In this document: positions 1 through 5,301 of the stretch, in pieces
Position numbering within the stretch: position 1 is the first letter of the stretch
How the letters are laid out: each line of letters begins with the position of its first letter
From: DASPXK01 sp035637315
GTDB lineage: Bacteria > Chloroflexota > UBA6077 > JACCZL01
Length of the DNA stretch: 7,339 bases
Direction of reading: 5' to 3'
Assembly: GCA_035637315.1 (NCBI GenBank)
Contig: DASPXK010000316.1
Coordinates: 1-7,339, forward strand
The notes under the pieces: generated by a model
The model's input: the letters and a program-made list of their open reading frames with translations, nothing else
What the model was told of the DNA's origin: nothing
Databases searched by the model: none
Position numbers and translations under genes: made by a program

Positions 1-599
1 CTCGACTCGTATGTCAATTTGACTGGCACGATGTCGCTGGTGTTCTGGCCCTGGCGAAGCCGCATCGCCAGGAAGATCAGACCGTCGTCGGTGTACAGCT
101 TAACCAGTGGCTCCATCTCGGCGGTGATGCGGTAGCCGTTGTCGCGGAGCCAGCGGACGAGGTCTTGTGGGTCGGGCGAACTGACGACGTGATAGCCAAA
201 CGGCCCAACCTCGCCGCTAGCCAGGACCGTGGTCGTTCCCTCCGCCGGGCGCGCCGCGGCCGGTAGCGGCAGGCGCAGACAGTCAGGCGGGCGGGGCGAA
301 ATGTAGATCGGCTGAGTAAGGCGGTTCAGGTCGTCGAAGGTAGACCTTTGCGCTGTATCGATCTGCGGCACGGCCGGCAGTGGCAGGATCCAGGCGAAGT
401 CGTCGGCCTTGCCGACGTAGTTGATCTGGACGTAGGTGGTGACCGTGCCTTCGTCCATGGTGAAGATCACGCGCTCGGCCGCCTGGTCGACGGGCGCCGT
501 GGTGCAGAAGAAACCGCCGCAGGCCGCTATCGGACCGGCAGCGAACAGGCCGGACATGATGGCCAGGGTAGCGACGGCGGTCACGATGCGGACAGACAT
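1..599 (-). CDS. DUF2330 family secreted protein, N-terminal part (runs off the left edge)
   Basis: 199 codons are visible and the frame stays open to the window edge, so the C-terminal part is missing. The start is ATG at 599, which yields a signal peptide: a short basic start (MSVR), a hydrophobic stretch at residues 5-22, then Ile-Ala-Ala-Cys at 24-27. That sequence fits a lipobox, so Cys27 could be lipidated; ordinary cleavage just before it is also possible. The mature protein opens with CGGFFC (27-32), followed by DQAAERVIF (38-46), YVQINYVG (56-63), FAWILPLP (68-75), EVGPFGYHVV (130-139) and LRDNGYRI (151-158). From memory these are hallmarks of DUF2330, a family of exported proteins of unknown function that often carry a C-terminal membrane anchor. 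Only a weak GGGG lies upstream of the ATG, and I found no clear promoter in the 145-nt gap, so read-through from the upstream hydrolase gene is plausible. No enzymatic role can be assigned. Family assignment fairly sure, function unknown. Confidence 0.85.
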   Translation of the reverse strand, partial: MSVRIVTAVATLAIMSGLFAAGPIAACGGFFCTTAPVDQAAERVIFTMDEGTVTTYVQINYVGKADDFAWILPLPAVPQIDTAQRSTFDDLNRLTQPIYISPRPPDCLRLPLPAAARPAEGTTTVLASGEVGPFGYHVVSSPDPQDLVRWLRDNGYRITAEMEPLVKLYTDDGLIFLAMRLRQGQNTSDIVPVKLTYES

Positions 600-744
600 G
601 GCCAACCCCACGCGGCAGCATCTCGCCGGCGACATTCGCCGCGCGCGCCGCTACGTGGTCTCAGACGTCCAAGCACCGTCAATAGTTCCAGTACTTACTT
701 GCTACCGGCCGGCAACTTCCCACCGCCAGTGACCGCCCATCTGC

Positions 745-1635
745 TCACAGGTCTATCGACTGGCCCTCGGCCGCGCCAGTTACGTCGAGAGGCGACTCGC
801 TCTCGGCGGCCCGCTGCCGAGAGTAGCTGACGATTCCATCAACGAAGTCGTCGTCGTGAAGCGGGTCGTGATGGAACAGGGCGAGCCGCTTTGCCCCACC
901 AAGGATGGCGACATCGGTGACGTAGTCGGCGCTGCCGTGCCCCCAGCCAATCTTCTTCGGATACTCCTCCGGCGTGTACTGCGAGTCCTGGATGAGCAGG
1001 TCAACCCCGCGAACCCATTCGATAAGCTGCCGATCACCGTCATGGACGACTCCATCGCGCAGCCCGCGTCCGATCTGGACAGGAGGAGGGTTTGGTCCGT
1101 ACAGCGAGAGTCCGTATGGCTCGTGGTCGCTCACGTAGGCCACGCTACAGCCGTCGGCCTCGATGCGGTAGCCGAGGCAGATCGAGGTGTGGTTCAGGTA
1201 GTGCGTCGAAATCCGGACATCGCCGACCGCGAACGACTCCTCGACCAGCTCCCGGAACTCGATCGTGGCCGACATCTGATCCAGCTTGACCGGAAAGTAG
1301 GTGTACTCCATCTGGCCAGACATCACGTCTTCAAGACGCCTGTCGATGTTGCGGGCGGCGCAGACGGTAATGGTGTTGCCTTTCACGAAGGCGGGCGGAA
1401 AGAAGGGAAAGCCAGAGATGTGGTCCCAGTGGGTGTGGCTCAAGAGAAGATGCCCGCTGACCTGCTGGTCGGCGAGCGAGAGGCCTAACTCTCTAATCCC
1501 CGTCCCGGCGTCGACAATGAAGAGCTCACCGGCCGCGGTCCGAACTTCCACGCACGCGCAGTTGCCCCCGTAGCGCACCGTGCGCGGCCCGGGCGACGGG
1601 ATCGAGCCGCGCGTCCCCCAGAACCGTATTCTCAT
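745..1635 (-). CDS. MBL-fold (metallo-beta-lactamase superfamily) metal-dependent hydrolase
   Basis: 296 aa from ATG at 1635, chosen because AGGAGG lies 5 nt upstream and the protein then begins with the typical MRIRFWGTRGS. An ATG 18 codons upstream in the same frame would put the promoter and leader hairpin partly inside the gene. The signature HTHWDH is at residues 67-72 (H67, H69, D71, H72). Further likely metal or active-site residues are H149, D170 in VSDHE, D217 in QDSQY, H233 in WGHGS, and the HHD at 255-257. The layout resembles the COG1235/PhnP-like phosphodiesterase branch (Lactamase_B_2), which has a dinuclear metal site and acts on phosphoester or cyclic-nucleotide-type substrates in the cytoplasm. 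There is no signal peptide. The substrate cannot be read from sequence. The gene has its own promoter just downstream of nnr, and the DUF2330 gene follows after 145 nt on the same strand. Fold assignment is secure, substrate unknown. Confidence 0.93.
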   Translation of the reverse strand: MRIRFWGTRGSIPSPGPRTVRYGGNCACVEVRTAAGELFIVDAGTGIRELGLSLADQQVSGHLLLSHTHWDHISGFPFFPPAFVKGNTITVCAARNIDRRLEDVMSGQMEYTYFPVKLDQMSATIEFRELVEESFAVGDVRISTHYLNHTSICLGYRIEADGCSVAYVSDHEPYGLSLYGPNPPPVQIGRGLRDGVVHDGDRQLIEWVRGVDLLIQDSQYTPEEYPKKIGWGHGSADYVTDVAILGGAKRLALFHHDPLHDDDFVDGIVSYSRQRAAESESPLDVTGAAEGQSIDL

Positions 1636-1640
1636 GTCCG

Positions 1641-1646
1641 CCTCCT
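1641..1646 (-). promoter_or_regulatory. Shine-Dalgarno site of the MBL hydrolase gene
   Basis: Read on the minus strand this is AGGAGG, followed by CGGAC and ATG (spacing 5 nt). It is the strongest ribosome binding site in the window and fixes the start of the hydrolase at 1635 rather than 1689. Confidence 0.85.
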
Positions 1647-1649
1647 GCC

Positions 1650-1680
1650 CGCCGCGCTCGGAGGCTGCCCCGAGCGGGCG
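1650..1680 (-). promoter_or_regulatory. GC-rich leader hairpin in the 5' UTR of the MBL hydrolase gene
   Basis: A perfect 7-bp inverted repeat (1655-1661 with 1670-1676, 8-nt loop) extends by four more G-C pairs (1650-1653 with 1677-1680) around one bulged base at 1654. It lies between the predicted transcription start (about 1688) and the ribosome binding site at 1641-1646. It has no U-tract, so a leader structure is more likely than an intrinsic terminator. The function is inferred from position only. Confidence 0.45.
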
Positions 1681-1694
1681 CGAACACAAGCGTC

Positions 1695-1723
1695 TGTATA
1701 CGGCTTTGGCGCGCGCATGTCAA
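1695..1723 (-). promoter_or_regulatory. sigma70-type promoter of the MBL hydrolase gene
   Basis: On the minus strand a perfect -35 box TTGACA (1723-1718) is separated by exactly 17 nt from a -10 box TATACA (1700-1695). Transcription should begin near 1688, giving a leader of about 53 nt. It lies just after the nnr stop codon, so the hydrolase and DUF2330 genes can be transcribed independently of the memo-TPR-nnr operon. Confidence 0.7.
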
Positions 1724-1752
1724 AGGGGCGCTGCTTGCTGCTCCCCTCGCGC

Positions 1753-3318
1753 CTAGCCGATGGACCGGAGGACTCGTGGGATCTGCTCGATCAGGTCCGA
1801 CGCGAGCAAAGTCCGCCAGGCCCGTTCCTCGAGAACCAGCCGCCCCGCGACGGCGTGCACGACCACCGCCAGACGAGCCCCGGCAAGCGGCGAACAGCCC
1901 TGCGCCACGAGGCCACCACACAGCCCCGCCAGGACGTCGCCGGTCCCGGCCGTCGCGAGGCCGGGGTTAGCGCGCGGGTATACCCATGCGTGACCGTCCG
2001 GCGAGGCGACCGTCGTGAATGGACCCTTGAGCACTACCACTTGCCGCCAGCGCTGCGCGTGCTCCCACGCGACCTGCCAGGCGCCTTCCGCCACGCGGCG
2101 GGCGCCCATACCAGCCAGTCGGCCCATCTCGGCGGCGTGTGGCGTCAAGACATGGCCCGGCCCGATCCGCTCCCACCAGCCGTCCCAACTGGCAAGAAGA
2201 TTGAGGGCGTCGGCGTCGATTATCGCGGAGACCGGCTGGCTCGCGCGAGCGTTCGCCTCGAGCAGACGTGTCAAGAATCGGGCCGTGACGGCGGATCGCC
2301 CAATACCAGGCCCAAGTACGAGCGCCTGATAATCCGGGAGCGCCTCCACCAGGCTGTCGGCGGCGGCCGCCGCATCTCGCTCCAGACCGAGCGTCGGTGT
2401 GGGATAGGTGGCCTCGGGCAGCCGGCTCGCCAACACGCGCTTGACCGCATCGGTGGTCGCTACGGCCACCAGCCCACATCCACTCCGAGCCGCCGAGGCT
2501 GCGCACAGGTACGCTGCCCCAATGAACTGACCGGAGCCGGCTACTACCAGGACCCGGCCGAAGCGGTACTTGTGCGCGTCGAGCGGACGGCTCGGCAGCG
2601 ATGGGCGGACGCCCGGGAGGTCGAGAATGCGAATCGGCAGGCGCTCGAGCTGCTCGGCTGGCAGTCCGATTGGCCGCGGCTCAAGGGTCCCGACGAGCTC
2701 GGCCGCCGGAAAGCGCAGCAGCCCGGCCTTGACCGCGCCAAACGTCACGGTGACGTCGGCACGCACCGCCGCGCCCGGTATGCTCCCGTCGTCGGCGTTT
2801 ACGCCGCTCGGCAGGTCGACTGACACGACCAGCAGGTCGGGCCTGGCCGCCCTGGCCTCGTTGAGGAGCCCGGCTATCTCGGCCAACTCCGCTCGCATCG
2901 GCCCACGCGCTCCAATCCCGAGCAAGCCGTCGATCGCGACTCGCGCCTGGGCGAGCGAACGACGCAAGTCCTCGCCCCGCCGAGCCACGTCGGCGGCGCT
3001 GACGCCGATCCCGGCCGCGCCGAGGGCTGCGATCTCGGCCGGCTCCAGCGAGTGCCGCGGCCCAAGCCAGATCTGGACGGAGTGTCCCCATTCCGCCAGG
3101 TACCGCCCCGCGACGACCGCGTCGCGCCCGTTGTTGCCGGCCCCGACCAGCACGGCCACGGAGACGCCCGACCGAGCGACCCGTTCCGACACTGCTTCCG
3201 CCACCGTACGCCCTGCCCGCTCCTGGAGCTCCCGCTCGGACGCGCCAGCCTCGATGGCCGCGGCCTCCAGGGCCCTCATCTCCGCCACGGACACGACCGG
3301 AAACGTCTCGGAGACCAC
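1753..3318 (-). CDS. nnr: Bifunctional NAD(P)H-hydrate epimerase / ADP-dependent NAD(P)H-hydrate dehydratase
   Basis: Repairs damaged NADHX and NADPHX: the N-terminal half epimerises R- and S-hydrates, and the C-terminal half dehydrates the S form at the expense of ADP. At 521 aa it has the usual full length of the fused enzyme. YjeF_N-type domain (about 8-235): GAGNNGRD at 59-66, VDLPSG with D168, and TFGAVKAG with K198. NnrD-type domain (about 245-520): HKYRFGRV from 249, GPGIG at 336-340, DAD at 368-370, TPHAAEM at 392-398, KG at 431-432, and GTGD at 458-461 with the presumed catalytic D461. The frame is open further upstream to 3657, but that stretch is antisense-like composition over the TPR gene. 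Start choice: GTG at 3318 has GAGG 6 nt upstream. GTG at 3324 would give a GTGA overlap with the TPR stop but no spaced ribosome site. The two differ by two residues. Last gene of the memo-TPR-nnr operon. Confidence 0.95.
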   Translation of the reverse strand: MVSETFPVVSVAEMRALEAAAIEAGASERELQERAGRTVAEAVSERVARSGVSVAVLVGAGNNGRDAVVAGRYLAEWGHSVQIWLGPRHSLEPAEIAALGAAGIGVSAADVARRGEDLRRSLAQARVAIDGLLGIGARGPMRAELAEIAGLLNEARAARPDLLVVSVDLPSGVNADDGSIPGAAVRADVTVTFGAVKAGLLRFPAAELVGTLEPRPIGLPAEQLERLPIRILDLPGVRPSLPSRPLDAHKYRFGRVLVVAGSGQFIGAAYLCAASAARSGCGLVAVATTDAVKRVLASRLPEATYPTPTLGLERDAAAAADSLVEALPDYQALVLGPGIGRSAVTARFLTRLLEANARASQPVSAIIDADALNLLASWDGWWERIGPGHVLTPHAAEMGRLAGMGARRVAEGAWQVAWEHAQRWRQVVVLKGPFTTVASPDGHAWVYPRANPGLATAGTGDVLAGLCGGLVAQGCSPLAGARLAVVVHAVAGRLVLEERAWRTLLASDLIEQIPRVLRSIG

Positions 3319-3320
3319 GC

Positions 3321-3644
3321 TCACCCTCGCTGCCGGGTCGCCTTGCGGAGTTGCCGCAGCCGCCCGCGGAACGCGCTCAGCGCACTCCGACGGTCTTGCG
3401 GGTTGCGCCGCCGGCTCGACTTGAACACCTCGATCGCGCGCTCGAGGACGCGCTCGGCCTCGTCCAGCTGACCCGCTCGCTCGTAGTAAGCGACCAACCG
3501 CCCGTATGGCCAATCGCCCTCGAAGCCCTCGGCCACGTTCTGCTCGTACAGCGCCACTGCCCGCTCGAGCTGGCCACTCCGCTCCAGGTCCATGCCATCG
3601 AGATTGCGGCGGGTCTGCTCTTGCAGCTTCACGTGCTCGGTCAC
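3321..3644 (-). CDS. Small tetratricopeptide-repeat (TPR) protein
   Basis: 107 aa from GTG at 3644, the codon that overlaps the MEMO stop as GTGA; its own stop lies 2 nt before the chosen nnr start. An ATG at 3698 is in frame but would overlap the MEMO gene by 58 nt and add a non-repeat extension, so I prefer 3644. Two helix-turn-helix repeats of TPR type are visible: about residues 12-39 (with SGQLERAVALYEQ) and about 45-75 (with AGQLDEAERVLERAI). Each has the small/large residue pattern of TPR helices. A basic tail follows, rich in Arg and Lys (77-107). There is no signal peptide or membrane segment, so it is probably a cytoplasmic protein-protein adaptor. The binding partner is unknown; position between memo and nnr, with probable translational coupling on both sides, suggests co-production at matched levels. 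Existence well supported by frame and overlaps, specific role not inferable. Confidence 0.8.
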   Translation of the reverse strand: MTEHVKLQEQTRRNLDGMDLERSGQLERAVALYEQNVAEGFEGDWPYGRLVAYYERAGQLDEAERVLERAIEVFKSSRRRNPQDRRSALSAFRGRLRQLRKATRQRG

Positions 3645-4915
3645 GGGAACAAGACACAGCCGAATGTTACCGAGCCCAGCCCAGCCGGATCGATCCACTG
3701 ATCGTAGTGGAGCACCCGGCCCTGCGCGGACCCGAGCAGCCAGAGCAACGCGTACATGGGGGCCAGTCCACAGACGCGGCGCGGGCCGCCTACTGCCCCG
3801 GCCTCACCCGCCATCCCGAGTCCGGGGGGTTCGTCGACCACTTGGCGGTAAAAGCCGTCAGCATCGCCGCGAGCCGCCACCTCGAGCATCGCCAGGTCGG
3901 CGAGCCTGACCTGTTCCGCGAAGGCCGCGTCCACGAGTCGGGGATCGCCGAACTGCGGGCCAACGTGCGCGAAGTCGGCCCCGGCTATCAGGCAGATGCG
4001 CCGGCCGTCCTCGGCGATCGTCTCGCGGAGCGCCGCCAGCATCTCGTGAACGGCCGGCGAGGCACTCGGAGTAGCCCCGCCCGGAAGTTCGGCGGGCGGC
4101 ACGCACAGGATCGGAATCACCCTGGCCGAGGTCGAGTCGCCGGCGTGGCCCAGATATCGCAAATACAGCGCCTGGAACTCGAGCGAGTGCTCGGCGCGGT
4201 GGCAGTATTCGTCGACGTACAGAGGGTGGGGAGCGCGGCGGGCAAGCCGCTCCAGGAATGCCGGGTCTGTTGGGATGGGCCCAAGCGGCGTCTCGTAGGG
4301 CTTGGCGGTGGCGGCAAAGGGCGTCGCCATTGGCAGGTGGCAAGTCCCGAGTAGCACGTACAGCTCGGCCGGCTGTCGCTCGGCGAGCTCACGGTAGCCC
4401 CAGGCATACGAGTGACCGCCGCGGTGCAGGTCGATGTGGGGCGCGATCAGCGCGCGCGGGCTGGGACCACCGAGCGGCGAGGGGGGCGCGCCCGGCCCAC
4501 CCTCAGCCGTGTAACGCGAGTCCAGGAAGGCGAACAGCTCGTCTGGGTCGGCTGGATACGCCCGCCCAGCGTGCGCCGCGAGCCGGACCGGAGAGCTCCG
4601 AAACGCCTCGATACTCTGCCGCACATGTTCCCGATACCGCTCGCTGTCGAGCAAGTTGGCCTCGTCGAGCTGTCGGACGAACTCGACGATCTGCTGCTCG
4701 GTAACGACCGCCCCGGTCCGCAGCGCGAACGCCGCCCGAACTGCTTGCACGCTGCGCTCTCCGTCCAACAAGCTGGCAAGCAGCAGGCCGCCCTCGCTGA
4801 CGACGACCTGACCGGAGGGAGGGTCTTGTCGATCGAAGAGGCATACCAGGCGTGCCCCGTTTGCCTCGACGCGCGCGAGGTCGACGGTCGGTCGGAGACG
4901 TGGACAAGTAGCCAT
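3641..4915 (-). CDS. amrB: MEMO family protein (AmmeMemoRadiSam system protein B) with N-terminal winged-helix/PqqD-like domain
   Basis: 424 aa from ATG at 4915; an in-frame TAA lies 18 nt upstream, so this is the earliest ATG. Residues 1-105 form a PqqD-like/winged-helix module (LLASLLDGERSV around 45-56, then an amphipathic pattern ending in LDEANLLDSERY, 83-94). The MEMO domain runs from about 110: GRAYPADPDEL (117-127), IAPHIDLHRGG (157-167), LGTCHLPM (189-196), AEHSLEFQ (241-248), IPILC (267-271) and ADFAHVG (313-319). MEMO proteins share the fold of class III extradiol dioxygenases. H160 and H193 would be metal ligands by homology to human MEMO1. The position of the human ligand Cys (DFCHWG) is Ala316 here, so metal binding may differ. 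Bacterial genomes often encode MEMO with AMMECR1 and radical-SAM partners; neither is in this window, so the biochemical role stays unknown. No signal peptide. First gene of the operon; no ribosome binding site is visible. Confidence 0.9.
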   Translation of the reverse strand: MATCPRLRPTVDLARVEANGARLVCLFDRQDPPSGQVVVSEGGLLLASLLDGERSVQAVRAAFALRTGAVVTEQQIVEFVRQLDEANLLDSERYREHVRQSIEAFRSSPVRLAAHAGRAYPADPDELFAFLDSRYTAEGGPGAPPSPLGGPSPRALIAPHIDLHRGGHSYAWGYRELAERQPAELYVLLGTCHLPMATPFAATAKPYETPLGPIPTDPAFLERLARRAPHPLYVDEYCHRAEHSLEFQALYLRYLGHAGDSTSARVIPILCVPPAELPGGATPSASPAVHEMLAALRETIAEDGRRICLIAGADFAHVGPQFGDPRLVDAAFAEQVRLADLAMLEVAARGDADGFYRQVVDEPPGLGMAGEAGAVGGPRRVCGLAPMYALLWLLGSAQGRVLHYDQWIDPAGLGSVTFGCVLFP

Positions 4916-4927
4916 GACGGAGTTTCG

Positions 4928-4955
4928 AGTTTACCCTGAATGGGTCGAGCATCAA
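4928..4955 (-). promoter_or_regulatory. Candidate promoter of the memo-TPR-nnr operon (near-leaderless)
   Basis: On the minus strand TTGATG (4955-4950) and TAAACT (4933-4928) are 16 nt apart; each matches 4 of 6 consensus bases. Only 12 nt separate the -10 box from the MEMO ATG, so the transcript would start about 6 nt before the start codon. That agrees with the absence of a Shine-Dalgarno sequence there. Confidence 0.4.
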
Positions 4956-4958
4956 ACC

Positions 4959-4987
4959 TTGCCCAGCCGCCTGTGAACTGTTAGTAT
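4959..4987 (+). promoter_or_regulatory. Candidate promoter of the glmS ribozyme-glmS transcript
   Basis: TTGCCC (4959-4964) and TAGTAT (4982-4987) are separated by 17 nt, and a TG one base before the -10 box makes it an extended -10. Each hexamer matches 4 of 6 bases. Transcription would start near 4994, about 61 nt before the ribozyme cleavage site, which gives a leader of about 310 nt to the glmS start. Its -35 box lies 3 nt from that of the divergent memo promoter. Confidence 0.45.
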
Positions 4988-5054
4988 CCGCCCACCGAAA
5001 GACGGGAGGTGGCGCGGCACCCGGTATCCTAAGGCGGCAGAGCATCGCTTAGCG

Positions 5055-5195
5055 AGCGCCTGGCCCCGATCGGTCGGGGCGACGAGGTGGGGGTCGATCG
5101 AAAGACTCGGCGGATGGCCCCCCGGCCGGCACGGTCGTCATGGATGGAGCAAACCAGGGCCGTAACGCCCTGACAAAGGCCATCCAGTGTGCGGC
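5055..5195 (+). ncRNA. glmS ribozyme: glmS self-cleaving ribozyme / GlcN6P riboswitch
   Basis: A complete glmS-class ribozyme directly upstream of glmS. Cleavage is expected between A5055 and G5056 (A|GCGCC). P1: 5063-5069 with 5074-5080 and a 4-nt loop, unusually short. The conserved GACGAGG follows at 5081-5087. P2: GGGGG 5089-5093 with CCCCC 5118-5122; its internal loop holds ATCGA and CGGCGG. The 5' CGCC (5057-5060) pairs with GGCG (5109-5112), a core pseudoknot. P3: 5123-5127 with 5133-5137; its loop bases GCAC (5129-5132) complement GTGC (5189-5192), the P3.1 pseudoknot. P4: GGATGG 5142-5147 with CCATCC 5180-5185, carrying CAAACC and an inner 6-bp hairpin (5155-5160 with 5167-5172). In this class glucosamine-6-phosphate acts as a cofactor for cleavage, after which the downstream mRNA is degraded, giving product feedback on GlmS. 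Motif order, spacing and all helices match the known class by eye. Confidence 0.95.
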
Positions 5196-5213
5196 GGGAA
5201 CGTCGCGTCCCGC
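5194..5213 (+). other. Short hairpin immediately 3' of the ribozyme
   Basis: GCGGGA (5194-5199) pairs with TCCCGC (5208-5213) around an 8-nt loop. It begins at the 3' edge of the ribozyme, 2 nt after the P3.1 strand. It may insulate the ribozyme fold from the downstream leader. There is no U-tract, so it does not look like a terminator. Confidence 0.35.
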
Positions 5214-5268
5214 GTCGCTGCCGCTTGGCCAGCTACGCCGTGCTCGGCGCGGGTAGCGCGGTGTCGTG

Positions 5269-5291
5269 CCCTTCGCCCTCGCGGTGAAGGG
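5269..5291 (+). promoter_or_regulatory. Hairpin masking the glmS ribosome binding site
   Basis: A 9-bp stem with one G-U pair (5269-5277 with 5283-5291) closes a 5-nt loop. Its 3' arm contains most of the Shine-Dalgarno sequence AAGGGAG (5287-5293), which sits 8 nt before the glmS ATG at 5302. Folding would hide the site from the ribosome, adding a possible translational layer to the ribozyme. The pairing is direct; regulation is inferred. Confidence 0.5.
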
Positions 5292-5301
5292 AGCAAACCC
5301 G

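Noticed and set aside
627..641. 6-bp hairpin with 3-nt loop between the MBL and DUF2330 genes
   Set aside because: It is short, in a very GC-rich stretch, and has no T-run on either strand; chance is likely, so it is not called as a terminator.
1717..2823. Long plus-strand open frame opposite nnr (368 codons)
   Set aside because: It is antisense to a clearly recognised enzyme, has low-complexity Arg/Pro/Gly-rich content and no recognisable domain; such shadows are normal in GC-rich DNA.
3319..3657. Upstream extension of nnr to an ATG at 3657 (634 aa)
   Set aside because: The extra 111-113 residues are Arg/Ala-rich, have no YjeF-like content and lie in another frame over the TPR gene, whose repeats are clear. 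The Nnr N-terminus is normal from GTG 3318/3324.
3645..3698. ATG at 3698 as start of the TPR protein
   Set aside because: It creates a 58-nt overlap with the MEMO gene and adds residues without repeat character; the GTGA overlap at 3641-3644 is a standard coupling arrangement.
5045..5058. Possible alternative pairing (CGCT with AGCG) just 5' of and across the ribozyme cleavage site
   Set aside because: Only 4 bp, and competing pairings exist within a few bases; not enough to claim a regulatory switch.
5266..5301. Upstream GTG start of glmS at 5266
   Set aside because: It would place 12 residues before Cys2, which must be N-terminal after Met removal, and would put the ribosome-site hairpin inside the coding sequence.
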